This document shows, piece by piece, positions 1 to 7,410 of a DNA stretch of 64,000 nt; the first letter of the stretch is position 1; every line of letters starts with the position of its first letter. The stretch covers positions 1 to 64,000 of IMG/VR virus record IMGVR_UViG_3300020391_000003. The stretch is one strand, 5' to 3'. The stretch is from a virus. Made by a program: the position numbers and the translations under genes. The notes beneath the pieces were generated by a model. That model saw nothing but the letters and a program-made list of their open reading frames with translations, ran no database searches and was not told the DNA's origin.

Positions 1-172
1 AGAATCAAGATTACCACTTAATGTATCAATATGTTCGTGGAGATGAAGTTCTGTGGTTTCGAGATTACCACTTAATGTATCAATATGTTCGTGGAGATGA
101 AGTTCTGTGGTTTCGAGATTACCACTTAATGCATCAATATGTTCGTGGAGATGGAGCTCTGTGACTCCGGGG
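1..172. repeat. 54-bp in-frame tandem repeat
   Basis: About three near-identical copies of a 54-bp unit (gattaccacttaatgtatca...) with an exact 54-base period; the last copy differs at a few positions (GATGCA for GATACA). It encodes the 18-residue repeat of the partial gene at 1-408 and continues beyond the window. Confidence 0.85.
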
Positions 173-408
173 TTTCCACTTGATAAGTTAAAACCTGTAG
201 AATTTTGTAGTAAGTCAATAATATTTATTTTTTCTCCAGATAAATTTTGTAAAAATCCAGATTTAAAATTTAATTGATCTACATCAATTTGTTTAGTAGA
301 AAGTTTTTTTCCTTCAATTAATACAAGTGGATCAAAGGGCTGCTGGCCAATAATATACTTATCTTTGCCAATCTTTCTTAATGCATTTTTTATTTGAAAA
401 AATTCCAT
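1..408 (-). CDS. Repeat-rich tail-fibre-like protein (C-terminus off the left edge)
   Basis: I read this frame directly: it starts at the ATG at 408 and stays open to base 1 (136 codons), so the C-terminus is missing. The first ~55 residues are non-repetitive (MEFFQIKNALRKIGKDKY...). From about residue 75 an 18-residue unit (LHLHEHIDTLSGNLETTE, a 54-bp tandem repeat) runs off the edge. It begins 6 nt after the stop of the 507-residue repeat protein, so the two are probably co-transcribed from the candidate late promoter near 1950. The hydrophobic/His-rich unit resembles shaft or coiled segments of phage fibres, but I recognise no named family. Fibre or virion decoration role is inferred from the neighbour only. 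Confidence 0.7.
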   Translation of the reverse strand, partial: MEFFQIKNALRKIGKDKYIIGQQPFDPLVLIEGKKLSTKQIDVDQLNFKSGFLQNLSGEKINIIDLLQNSTGFNLSSGNPGVTELHLHEHIDALSGNLETTELHLHEHIDTLSGNLETTELHLHEHIDTLSGNLDS

Positions 409-414
409 AATTTA

Positions 415-1938
415 TTAGATTACATCGTTATCGCCTGTAACTTTATATACTATAGAATATTTAACTGTATATCCAGAAATAGTATGAGGCCTTTTAATAA
501 AAACCCTTCCCGCTTCGTCATTGTCTATTTTTACTCCGATATCTGAATCAATAAATATTAAATCTTCATTTTTTGGTGAAACTGGTTCATTTTTATTTAA
601 TCTTCTATCTGCAGTATGAAATTGTATTGGATATGATGATTCATTAAAAATAACAATGTGATCCATTAAGCCTCTTTCATATAAGTTGTTATAATCTTCT
701 AGTTCATAAGAATTTATCAAACTAGCTGAAACGTTTTCTTGACGAAGCGAAAATTGCGTGTCTGTGTGAAATGTGCTAAATGAGTCAACGCATCTGTCTT
801 GCGGTGTATATTCTGAGTGTATAAAGTATTCTGGATGAGCTATTTCGAGCTCGCTTTTATTCATTCTGCCATTTTCAAAATAAGTTCCAAAAACATCATC
901 CATTAAATTTTTATTTGTTCCGTAACAACTTCCAGAGTCAGTGCCATACCTTAAATTATCTGGTATATCTTCCATTAATATGAAATCTTCTTCTATTTTT
1001 TGATTAACAGTTTTTGTTCTTTTTTTATAAGGCTGAGTGTCACTTCGTTTTATAGTTACTCCTTCGCCGGAAAAACCAATATTACTTAATTTAGATATGA
1101 CTCCAGAAAGAAGTTCGTGCGTTTTTACATCAGAATCTAATTCTACATCAACGTGTATGTTAGAAAGTTCTCCAGAAATACCAGAAAGTAATCTATGGGT
1201 TTCGCTGTCATCTATATCTATATTAGAAAGCTCTCCAGAAACCCCAGATAGTAACCTGTGAGTTTCTGCGTCATCAATATTGATATTAGAAAGCTCTCCT
1301 GAAACTCCAGATAGTAACCTGTGAGTTTCTGTATCGTCAATATTGATATTAGAAAGCTCTCCTGAAACCCCAGATAGTAACCTGTGAGTTTCTGTATCGT
1401 CAATATTGATATTAGAAAGCTCTCCTGAAACCCCAGATAGTAACCTGTGAGTTTCTGTATCGTCAATTTTTAATCTGGATAATTCCCCAGAAACTCCAGA
1501 TAGTAGCCTATGAGTTTCCGGGTCACTATCTATCTCTACGTCTACATGTATATCTGATAGGCCAGAAGATATTCCTGAAAGTAATCTATGAGTTTCTAAG
1601 TCTGCATTGTTGGAGTCAAGGCTCGATAAAGCTCCAGAAATTCCAGAAAGCAGTCCGTGAGCAGTAGTATCGCTATCGACAGATACATTAAAATTTATAT
1701 CAGAAAGATAGCCGCTTAAATTAGAAACGTTGTCTGCAATACCAGTTAGTATTTCATTAGTTGAACTCAAGTCTATTTCTAGATTTAAGTTCTCTACTTT
1801 TATATCAATTTCCCCCTGCGGCTCCCACCTTCCAGACTCTTTGTTCCAGAAGTATTGAAATACGGGCGCAGGAGATAGGTGGTCTAACTGCGTAATATCC
1901 GAATATAACGGATTATTTTTATAATCTCCATTGGCCAT
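415..1938 (-). CDS. Fibre-like protein with 21-residue LLSG repeats
   Basis: 507 residues. The N-terminal ~60 residues contain YFWNKESGRWEPQGEI, typical of short phage decoration or baseplate-linked proteins. Residues ~60-300 are some ten degenerate copies of a 21-residue unit, consensus ETHRLLSGVSGELSNINIDD. A ~190-residue unique C-terminal domain follows (from ~MEDIPDNLRYG), with many aromatic and acidic residues and ending VYKVTGDNDVI. The architecture (repeat shaft plus unique globular tip) suggests a virion fibre or spike; I do not recognise the tip. It shares the LSG repeat style with the next gene downstream. The start at 1938 lacks a Shine-Dalgarno sequence but sits 8 nt from a GTGTAATAA element. 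Confidence 0.7.
   Translation of the reverse strand: MANGDYKNNPLYSDITQLDHLSPAPVFQYFWNKESGRWEPQGEIDIKVENLNLEIDLSSTNEILTGIADNVSNLSGYLSDINFNVSVDSDTTAHGLLSGISGALSSLDSNNADLETHRLLSGISSGLSDIHVDVEIDSDPETHRLLSGVSGELSRLKIDDTETHRLLSGVSGELSNINIDDTETHRLLSGVSGELSNINIDDTETHRLLSGVSGELSNINIDDAETHRLLSGVSGELSNIDIDDSETHRLLSGISGELSNIHVDVELDSDVKTHELLSGVISKLSNIGFSGEGVTIKRSDTQPYKKRTKTVNQKIEEDFILMEDIPDNLRYGTDSGSCYGTNKNLMDDVFGTYFENGRMNKSELEIAHPEYFIHSEYTPQDRCVDSFSTFHTDTQFSLRQENVSASLINSYELEDYNNLYERGLMDHIVIFNESSYPIQFHTADRRLNKNEPVSPKNEDLIFIDSDIGVKIDNDEAGRVFIKRPHTISGYTVKYSIVYKVTGDNDVI
1206..1478. repeat. 63-bp tandem repeats inside the fibre-like gene
   Basis: Units of 63 bp starting near 1226, 1289, 1352 and 1415 are almost identical (differences such as actcc/acccc and gcgtca/gtatcg). 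They encode the 21-residue LLSGVSGELSNI unit; flanking units are more diverged at DNA level. Near-identity of the central copies points to recent expansion or homogenisation. Confidence 0.85.
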
Positions 1939-1946
1939 ATAGGAGA

Positions 1947-1955
1947 TTATTACAC
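1947..1955 (-). promoter_or_regulatory. Candidate late promoter element GTGTAATAA upstream of 1938
   Basis: Reads GTGTAATAA on the minus strand, preceded by AATTAA, in the 24-nt gap between the stop at 1963 and the ATG at 1938. Eight bases separate it from the ATG. It matches the 9-base GTGTAWnnn element found at other structural gene starts (46235, 48373, 48396, 52992, 53014, 56609). The 11-base string AATTAAGTGTA is shared exactly with the element at 53014. The promoter role is inferred. Confidence 0.55.
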
Positions 1956-1962
1956 TTAATTT

Positions 1963-2307
1963 CTAGCTCTTATCCTGGGGGTGTTTTAACCCCCTCCTTT
2001 TCTTACTATAATCTTTGAAATATTTTTGCTGAATAGGGTCATACCCAAGCTTATCTTTGCGTTGTTGGCTAAGCTCTTTGCTTTTATCGATTATATCTCC
2101 CATTGTTCCTTTAGTACTGTCTGTTTTTTCTCTAAAAGATTGACTACTAAAAGGATCGATTGCGGAATCAATACTTGCTTCTGGGCTGTAAAAAACTCTT
2201 TTCCATTTTACTCCATCTTCATCTGTATATTCATGTTTGTCATTCATACCTTGAATAACATCTATTTCTTCTGATGTAATAGGATGCTCGTATGTATATA
2301 AGGGCAT
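1963..2307 (-). CDS. FmdB-like small protein without zinc-binding cysteines
   Basis: 114 residues. The N-terminus MPLYTYEHPITSEEIDVIQGM follows the FmdB regulatory-protein pattern (MPxYxYxC..CGxxFxxxxxMxD), but every zinc-ligand cysteine is replaced. Cyanophage and pelagiphage genomes carry similar cysteine-poor members beside tail genes. The C-terminal half is charged and ends in a Lys/Arg-rich stretch (DYSKKRRGLKHPQ). It overlaps no neighbour: the start is 1 nt after the glycosyltransferase stop. It could be a small structural or assembly protein rather than a regulator. Family resemblance is moderate; function is unknown. Confidence 0.55.
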   Translation of the reverse strand: MPLYTYEHPITSEEIDVIQGMNDKHEYTDEDGVKWKRVFYSPEASIDSAIDPFSSQSFREKTDSTKGTMGDIIDKSKELSQQRKDKLGYDPIQQKYFKDYSKKRRGLKHPQDKS

Positions 2308-2308
2308 A

Positions 2309-3364
2309 TTAAGATAAAATTGTATTTAATGTGTTTTTGTAAGTAAATTTTTCTTTCAATTTTTGACCTTCGGCATTTAAGTGTTTACACTTTGTTTCAG
2401 CTAATTTCATTGATTCTATAAATTCATCTTCATCAAATGTGTAAATATTACCTTGATTAAATTCAGCACCTTCTTTAAAAAATATGTTATCATAAACGGG
2501 CTCTTTGCCAGAGGGGTCTATGAGAATGCAATTTTTATCGTTAGCCCAATCTTTATGTGCGCTACAGTTAAGAACTATACTCCACTTTCCTAAGCAGGTT
2601 GCATTGAAAGAAGGTAGATTCCATCCTTCTGCGCCACTCATGCCTCCCAGGTCGATATCAATTGAATTAAGATAATCGTTCACTTGTGAATTTTTAGGAA
2701 GAAATGGTAAAAAATTAACATTACCAACTCTTTTACCCTCAAGTATGTTGTTTATAATTCCCTCCATCTGCTCCTTTTTGAAGAATGGATTGGTAATACA
2801 GCATGTTAATTGGTAATCATAATTATTACCATATTTTTTAATCCAAGTTTTGATTATTTTTTCTGTATGCTTTCTTTTTTCAAACTTGCCCATAATTCCA
2901 AAATGTATTTTGTTTTGCATATAGGTCTTGTTTGTGTTATAAAATGTATCATCAAAACCCAATGGAGCAAAGCCGGAATTTTGAAATAAAGTAGAAGCTG
3001 TTGAGGAACTAAAAAAAGTTTTATCCTGAAATTCGCATAATTTTTTTTCTTCTTTTGTTGGATTATCTAATTCGTAAAATGTATACAATATTTGTTTTTT
3101 GGATATTCTGTTTTCAGATCCATTGAGATGCCACATTTGTAAAGTTGTTGTATCTTGATTGAGCATTGAGTATCTGTCGTTAACTCCTTTCTCAACCCAC
3201 TCTTTAAGATCTTTGCTTATAGATCCAAACGAACTAACGTCAACATTTCCGTGCGGAAATATAGCTACGTTCATATCTTGATTATACATTTCTTTCAAAA
3301 GGTTAAACGATACATTTCCGAAAGAAAGTGAATTTAATGGGCCTTTGTATATTAAATCTTTCAT
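2309..3364 (-). CDS. GT-B fold glycosyltransferase (GT4/GT1-like)
   Basis: 351 residues. The second Rossmann-like half is recognisable: FGIMGKFEKRKH at 155-166 is the usual start of the GT1/GT4 catalytic half, and GAEGWNLPSF at 244-253 replaces the E-G-F/W-G-L-P donor-binding motif. The N-terminal half (FPHGN...) is the acceptor domain. It would transfer a sugar from an activated nucleotide donor. It lies in the early minus-strand unit between the FmdB-like gene and SSB (1 nt from the SSB stop), far from the plus-strand glycan cluster but presumably part of the same programme. Acceptor unknown: virion protein, DNA or host glycan are all possible. Confidence 0.75.
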   Translation of the reverse strand: MKDLIYKGPLNSLSFGNVSFNLLKEMYNQDMNVAIFPHGNVDVSSFGSISKDLKEWVEKGVNDRYSMLNQDTTTLQMWHLNGSENRISKKQILYTFYELDNPTKEEKKLCEFQDKTFFSSSTASTLFQNSGFAPLGFDDTFYNTNKTYMQNKIHFGIMGKFEKRKHTEKIIKTWIKKYGNNYDYQLTCCITNPFFKKEQMEGIINNILEGKRVGNVNFLPFLPKNSQVNDYLNSIDIDLGGMSGAEGWNLPSFNATCLGKWSIVLNCSAHKDWANDKNCILIDPSGKEPVYDNIFFKEGAEFNQGNIYTFDEDEFIESMKLAETKCKHLNAEGQKLKEKFTYKNTLNTILS

Positions 3365-3365
3365 G

Positions 3366-3749
3366 TTAAAATGGTATGTCGGCGAATTCGTCGTCTTCTA
3401 ATATTTCATTAGCCTTTTGTTCTGCAATTTTATCTTGATCTAATTCTTCGTTTTTGTCTAAAAAATTTACAAAGTCTGCTCTACAAAATATCTTAGTTCT
3501 ATTTTCTCCAGTTTTTGAAGTCCAATTATTTAATATTAATTTTCCTTCAATTAAAACTTTTCGACCTTTGGTTAGGAATCTATTACAATTTTCAGCGACA
3601 CCATTCCATGTTTCAACGTCTATATAAAAAACGGAGTTATTAATTTTATTATTTATTGCAATACTAAAACTGCATACATTATTACCATTGGGTATTTTTT
3701 TTAAAATGGGATCTTTTGTTAAGTTGCCTAGTCCTATAAATTTATTCAT
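3366..3749 (-). CDS. ssb: Single-stranded DNA-binding protein (SSB)
   Basis: 127 residues, typical for a phage SSB. The OB-fold signature starts at the N-terminus (MNKFIGLGNLTKDPILK), continues with FSIAIN and WNGVAENC, and GRKVLIEGKL marks strand 4-5. The C-terminus is the acidic protein-interaction tip DDEFADIPF (119-127). It coats ssDNA during replication and recruits partners through that tip. It overlaps the sigma-factor stop by 4 nt and lies in the early minus-strand unit. A second, unrelated ssDNA-binding candidate with a similar tip is encoded at 12662-13327. Confidence 0.93.
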   Translation of the reverse strand: MNKFIGLGNLTKDPILKKIPNGNNVCSFSIAINNKINNSVFYIDVETWNGVAENCNRFLTKGRKVLIEGKLILNNWTSKTGENRTKIFCRADFVNFLDKNEELDQDKIAEQKANEILEDDEFADIPF

Positions 3750-4339
3750 ATATCTTCAGATAGTTGTTCTTGAAAATTTTTAACTGCAGAGTTATGTATA
3801 TTGATGCAACCTTGAATGCTAAGATTCATTTCGTTGCCAATTTTTTTCCATGACATTAATTTGTTTTTTGTTCCTTGTACATATCTCATTTCAAATATTT
3901 TTTCTACTCTTTTATCGGGATGATCTTTTATTACTTCAATAACCTTATTAAATAAATCTTGCTTAATGCTTTCTGAAATAGTGTCGCATTCTTCATCTTC
4001 TGTTGGTAGGTTTTCTAGAAAATCGCTATGCCATGCAGGACGTCTTTTGTTTCGATTGTATATATTTAAGCACATCCACTTGGTTTCATTGCCGAGGTAA
4101 GTGCTAAATTTTGCACCTCTATCTTTATCGAACTTCTTTGCGGCATCATAAATTTTATATTCCTTATCGCTAATTAGATCATCATAATCTATAAAAGGAC
4201 TATTTGGACTTGCATATGAGTTCACCATTTCAATGTATATTCCGCTGTGTCTGTCGATTAATAGTTTTAAACTATCTTCAACATTGACATTATTTTGTAT
4301 GTTTTCTACGAGCGTTAAATCATTTACATCTTGATTCAT
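3746..4339 (-). CDS. Phage sigma-70-family sigma factor
   Basis: 197 residues, the size of a small two-domain (region 2 plus region 4) sigma factor. Region 2 spans ~52-100: DYDDLISDKEYKIYDAAKKF, then DKDRGAKFSTYLGNETKW, which matches the core-binding/-10 recognition helix pattern (KFDxxRGxKFSTY). Region 4 spans ~145-192 with a helix-turn-helix (SWKKIGNEMNLSIQGCINIH). It would redirect host RNA polymerase to phage promoters. It overlaps dNMP kinase and SSB by 4 nt each, so it is made from the sigma70-like promoter at 5187-5215. I infer that its targets are the GTGTAWnnn elements ahead of structural operons. An anti-sigma or degenerate role cannot be excluded. Confidence 0.85.
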   Translation of the reverse strand: MNQDVNDLTLVENIQNNVNVEDSLKLLIDRHSGIYIEMVNSYASPNSPFIDYDDLISDKEYKIYDAAKKFDKDRGAKFSTYLGNETKWMCLNIYNRNKRRPAWHSDFLENLPTEDEECDTISESIKQDLFNKVIEVIKDHPDKRVEKIFEMRYVQGTKNKLMSWKKIGNEMNLSIQGCINIHNSAVKNFQEQLSEDI

Positions 4340-4884
4340 AAAATAGATTGTAATGCTTCATCTACAATATTCGATATTTCATTTTTATTTTCAGGAGCAA
4401 AGTCTAACCACTCTATGAAAAAGTCTGATTTACTTTTAAGAATGGGATCATTATCCGACTCTTCTTGATTAGGCGCGACAATACCATCTCGAGTTACATG
4501 AACAGCTTTTCCGCCCAAAGAGTGAACCCAATCTATTTCATTTTCAAATCGAACATCGGTTATAAATATTACTTTATCTTCTGTTTGTTTTTGCTTGATT
4601 CTTGTATCAAGCTTATCAACCCAACAGTTTGGATTAATCTTTCTTCTTAAGTGTGTGCCATACGTAACTAAAAATGGTCTTATTAATTCTTTTTCAGAAT
4701 TCTCTTCTGTAAAAGAAGATATTCCTAGATTATCTTGCAAAAAATTATCACACTCATGTTTTAATTCATCAGCAAAAGCCATTCTGCATGAATTTATTCC
4801 CTTTTCTTTAAGCTTATCTCGAGCGAAGGAATAGAAACTGTCTTTACCGCTTCTAGCTAATCCTGATATGCCTACTACTTTCAT
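4336..4884 (-). CDS. Deoxynucleoside monophosphate kinase (T4 gp1-like)
   Basis: 182 residues. The P-loop GLARSGKDS is at 8-16, with the serine/lysine spacing of the T4 gene 1 type dNMP kinases. FADELK follows at ~37, and TDVRFENEIDWV at ~109-120 is the conserved T-D-x-R-F-x-N-E motif of this family. It phosphorylates dNMPs, recycling nucleotides from host DNA for phage replication. It overlaps the upstream gene by 1 nt and the sigma factor by 4 nt. Dephospho-CoA kinase-type proteins share the fold but lack the VRFxNE signature. Confidence 0.85.
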   Translation of the reverse strand: MKVVGISGLARSGKDSFYSFARDKLKEKGINSCRMAFADELKHECDNFLQDNLGISSFTEENSEKELIRPFLVTYGTHLRRKINPNCWVDKLDTRIKQKQTEDKVIFITDVRFENEIDWVHSLGGKAVHVTRDGIVAPNQEESDNDPILKSKSDFFIEWLDFAPENKNEISNIVDEALQSIL

Positions 4885-5180
4885 TATGCCCCAAAAACAG
4901 TTTTAACATTACTGGACAATTCATGATGCCCTGCGTTTGCTAACATTCTAGAAACAGAGTGATACGATATTAGGTCATCATATTCATCTTCTAGTGCGTC
5001 TGGCTTTAGTTCGTGAGAAATCATTACAGAAGATAATCTTAAACTTCTTCCGTTTTCCTCTAGCATTTTAGTTAATGACTGAGTACATGCTTCTTCTTCA
5101 GAGTCAGCTTCGATTATCACCGACCAGTCAGAGCATCTAATCATATAATGCTTTCCTTTTGTTAGATCTATAAATTTCAT
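4884..5180 (-). CDS. Small conserved phage protein, function unknown
   Basis: 98 residues, MKFIDLTKGKHYMI..., acidic in the middle (EADSEEEA; DALEDEYDDL), with no cysteine pair, membrane segment or recognisable motif. Similar small proteins opening with M-x-F-I-D-L-T-K-G occur in marine phages, as I recall, which supports this start. It is the first gene of the minus-strand early unit. The A of its ATG is the seventh base after the -10 hexamer of a consensus promoter, so the transcript is likely leaderless. An AAGG 14 nt upstream lies inside the promoter spacer and would not be transcribed. Confidence 0.7.
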   Translation of the reverse strand: MKFIDLTKGKHYMIRCSDWSVIIEADSEEEACTQSLTKMLEENGRSLRLSSVMISHELKPDALEDEYDDLISYHSVSRMLANAGHHELSSNVKTVFGA

Positions 5181-5336
5181 GCATAAAGTATAACACCTTC
5201 TTTACAATTTGTCAATTCTTATATTTATAAATTATTAAAAAAATATTCAATGTATATCTATATTATTAACATCGTACAATTTTTTGTATGTCGCTAATAC
5301 AATTTTTTGAATTCTGCTTGACTATTTGTTGAGTAA
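5181..5336. other. Divergent control region
   Basis: The longest non-coding gap in the window (156 nt). It is strongly AT-rich and separates the minus-strand early unit from the plus-strand glycan unit. It holds both sigma70-like promoters: minus 5215-5187, and plus starting at 5318 and running into the next gene. The repeated string acaattttttg occurs at ~5275 and ~5299 between them, a possible regulator site; the first plus-strand gene encodes a DNA-binding protein that could act here. Confidence 0.6.
5187..5215 (-). promoter_or_regulatory. Consensus sigma70 promoter placed for a leaderless mRNA
   Basis: On the minus strand: TTGACA (5215-5210), 17-nt spacer, TATACT (5192-5187), 6-nt discriminator TTATGC, then ATG of the 98-residue gene at 5180. 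A perfect -35, a 5/6 -10 and an optimal spacer make this one of the strongest promoters in the window. With the usual 6-7 nt discriminator, transcription starts at or within one base of the ATG. Confidence 0.8.
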
Positions 5337-5346
5337 ATGATATTAT
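5318..5346 (+). promoter_or_regulatory. Sigma70-like promoter for the winged-helix/glycan operon
   Basis: TTGACT (5318-5323), 17-nt spacer, TATTAT (5341-5346), followed by CGTTG and tandem ATG ATG at 5352/5355. The expected +1 is near 5352-5354, so the possible ATG at 5337 lies upstream of the transcript. The geometry parallels the promoters at 5187-5215 and 63766-63794. Confidence 0.65.
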
Positions 5347-5351
5347 CGTTG

Positions 5352-5666
5352 ATGATGAAAAAATTCACACAGATTCCTCTTGCTGTTCAGCAAGATATAA
5401 TCAACGGTAAGCTTATTGGAAATGATCTTGTGGTTTACAATTATCTTGTATCAAAAGCCTCACACGGAAAGCCTATATATTTTTCCAATGATAGAATAGG
5501 AAAGGATTTAGGCGGCATGTCTTACGGTAAAATATCTGCCAGCCTAGGAAGATTATCTAGCGCTCAGCATATTGTTAGAAAAAAAACTTGCAACAAAACA
5601 CTAACTCAATTAAAAACCTTAGTCCTTGATCATAATACAATGTTAGTAAAAGGCTACAAGCAATGA
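5352..5666 (+). CDS. Winged-helix (HTH_36-like) DNA-binding protein
   Basis: About 104 residues from MMKKFTQIPLAVQQ. The pattern FTQIPLAVQQDII...LIGNDLVVYNYLVSKA...IYFSNDRIGKDLGGMSYGKISASLGRLSSAQHI matches the helix-turn-helix of phage replication/regulatory proteins: helices for conserved core, recognition helix around SYGKISASLGRL, then a degenerate wing. The open frame extends to an ATG at 5337. I prefer 5352 because that upstream ATG overlaps the -10 region; 5355 is equally possible. It may autoregulate the divergent region or initiate replication. It is the first gene of the plus-strand operon and overlaps the next gene by 4 nt. Confidence 0.7.
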   Translation: MMKKFTQIPLAVQQDIINGKLIGNDLVVYNYLVSKASHGKPIYFSNDRIGKDLGGMSYGKISASLGRLSSAQHIVRKKTCNKTLTQLKTLVLDHNTMLVKGYKQ

Positions 5667-6622
5667 AAATATCAGTAAGAATGGAAGGTGGTTTAGGTGA
5701 TCACTTATTGGCCAATAGATTTATTCCTGCAATTAAAGAGCAGTGGCCTGGCTGTAAGATTGATTTATGGTCTGACACAGAGGGAAATAAATTTCAATCA
5801 GATGTCCTTAAAAAAATGTGGCCATCTCACTTTAATGATATTTTTGTTCTAGAAGAAAAAAGGTACAAAAGCCTTAAGATTAGATCTTCTAATTTTCCAG
5901 AAGAAGATTACCGAGGGTCAATCAAAAACGTAAAACCGACAGACCTTAAATTAATGGAGGGTGCTTACGATAAATTCTATGACCTTCATATTGATTCTCT
6001 GGATTGGATGAATTATGACTTTGATTGGTTTAAACACTTTCAAGTTTTTCCTACTCCAGAAAACAAAGGGAGAATGTTTTATCCCAACGCAATGTTTCCA
6101 AATAAATTTATTTTAGCACACCTTTATGCAAGAGACGGAGCAGACTCAAACATGGAAGACTGGTATATAGAAAAACTCGTCAAAAATATTACGCAAGAGT
6201 TTGATGTGATAATTTTATATAACGAAGAGTCAGAACATAAGTATAAAAAGCTGATGTCTCAAAAAATCGACAGGCTTCACTTTATGGACGAAACGGTAAT
6301 TTCTATTTTTGATATTTCCTCAAGATGTACAGCAATGCTTGCTATTGACTCAGGAATTAGATATATTCCATACCACTACGGAAAGCCAGTTTTTACATTT
6401 TCTAAATATTGTACTCAATATGGAGTTGTTCAATATTCATACCTAATCAGGTGGTTACTTAATGATAGATATGTACTACCACTACATTATGATATAAGCG
6501 GAGCATCAACTATGCTAAAAAACTGTTTAAGAAATCCGGCCTACAGATTATACCCACACCTCTTGGATAATATCGAAAAGCTGGTGGCACAAAGAGATAT
6601 TACTGAATATATTACAGAATGA
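5663..6622 (+). CDS. GT9-like (heptosyltransferase fold) glycosyltransferase
   Basis: 319 residues. MEGGLGDHLLANRFIPAIKE near the N-terminus is the GT9 glycine-rich loop (GGLGDxLxAxRFIPA). The C-terminal half has LAIDSGIRYIPYHYGKPVF (~234-252), the GT9 nucleotide-sugar site in which D-S/T-G precedes G-x-P-V-x-x-x. It probably transfers a heptose or other sugar onto a glycan acceptor in the cytoplasm. An ATGA overlap with the upstream and downstream genes indicates translational coupling in the eight-gene glycan chain. Confidence 0.75.
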   Translation: MKISVRMEGGLGDHLLANRFIPAIKEQWPGCKIDLWSDTEGNKFQSDVLKKMWPSHFNDIFVLEEKRYKSLKIRSSNFPEEDYRGSIKNVKPTDLKLMEGAYDKFYDLHIDSLDWMNYDFDWFKHFQVFPTPENKGRMFYPNAMFPNKFILAHLYARDGADSNMEDWYIEKLVKNITQEFDVIILYNEESEHKYKKLMSQKIDRLHFMDETVISIFDISSRCTAMLAIDSGIRYIPYHYGKPVFTFSKYCTQYGVVQYSYLIRWLLNDRYVLPLHYDISGASTMLKNCLRNPAYRLYPHLLDNIEKLVAQRDITEYITE

Positions 6623-7410
6623 AAACAGCATTACTTTTTAGCGGAAAACTAGGAGATTGGGAAGATTCTTCTATGTCAATCATGGAGAATATTATTTGGC
6701 CCTTAAAACCAGACATTTTCGTTACAACATGGGATGATCAGCCGTCTTACGATTTTTGTAAATATTACAACCCTGTCAAACGAAATATCTTAAATTTTAA
6801 TCAAGTAATGAAAGTAATTAGTTCCATCGACAAACTAGATTATGATCCAAATCCAGGATTAATACCTATGCTAGCAGGACTAAAAGCCTGCCACACATTA
6901 TATTATAATTACAAACTACTTAAAAAACTAGATTATGATTTAGTAATTAGATTACGCCCAGATGTACAAGTTCTTGAGCCAATTAAAATTCACGAAAAAA
7001 ATGATTGTGCAAAAAATAAATTAATCAGGCTACCCTTATTTGAAAGCGAAAATATTTATAACCATGAAGAAGAGTTAAAAAAAGAATTTAGTTTTAGTTT
7101 TGTTTACGAAAAACAATCTTTACCCAATCAAATTAACGACCAATTTGCCATCGGACATCCAGACCAAATGGATAAATATTTTAATTGCCTATCTTTTTTA
7201 AGACAAGCCATTAAAATAATGTGGGAAGATGGATATCCAGAATATATGATAAAGGTTCCCGAATCAGTCATGACATTTTGTCTTAATTTACAAAACTGCA
7301 AGTATAAGCAATTAACTGGAACTAATTCTTTTGGAAATATAAAAACTATATTATGCAAAGATGGAAAAAAATGGAGAAACAAGGGTCATAATTCAGTAGA
7401 AGCAAAGTGA
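6619..7410 (+). CDS. Putative GT-A glycosyltransferase (capsule/LPS type)
   Basis: 263 residues. The opening MKTALLFSGKLGDWEDS and PDIFVTTWDD fit the family of capsular/LPS proteins whose N-terminus reads A-L-L-x-S-G-x-x-R then D-I-F-x-x-T-W. YDLVIRLRPDVQV (~116-128) provides the R-x-R/K-x-D acidic motif expected to bind metal and nucleotide sugar. DQFAIGHPDQMDKY follows. Catalysis is inferred from these motifs. ATGA overlaps on both sides place it in the coupled glycan operon. Confidence 0.6.
   Translation: MKTALLFSGKLGDWEDSSMSIMENIIWPLKPDIFVTTWDDQPSYDFCKYYNPVKRNILNFNQVMKVISSIDKLDYDPNPGLIPMLAGLKACHTLYYNYKLLKKLDYDLVIRLRPDVQVLEPIKIHEKNDCAKNKLIRLPLFESENIYNHEEELKKEFSFSFVYEKQSLPNQINDQFAIGHPDQMDKYFNCLSFLRQAIKIMWEDGYPEYMIKVPESVMTFCLNLQNCKYKQLTGTNSFGNIKTILCKDGKKWRNKGHNSVEAK

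Noticed and set aside
1-172. CRISPR-like regular repeats (54-bp period; also 63-bp at 1206-1478 and 54-bp at 40466-40680)
   Set aside because: The repeats are contiguous, without unique spacers, and keep a coding frame; they encode protein repeats.
1974-1998. Hairpin GGGGGTGTTTTAACCCCC with T-rich flank as a terminator
   Set aside because: It lies within the last codons of the FmdB-like gene, and the T run is on the plus strand, where no gene is being read. On the coding strand there is no T run.
5337-5351. ATG at 5337 as start of the winged-helix gene
   Set aside because: It lies between the -35 and -10 of a good promoter and would not be on the transcript; 5352 or 5355 fits better. Not fully excluded if an upstream promoter exists.
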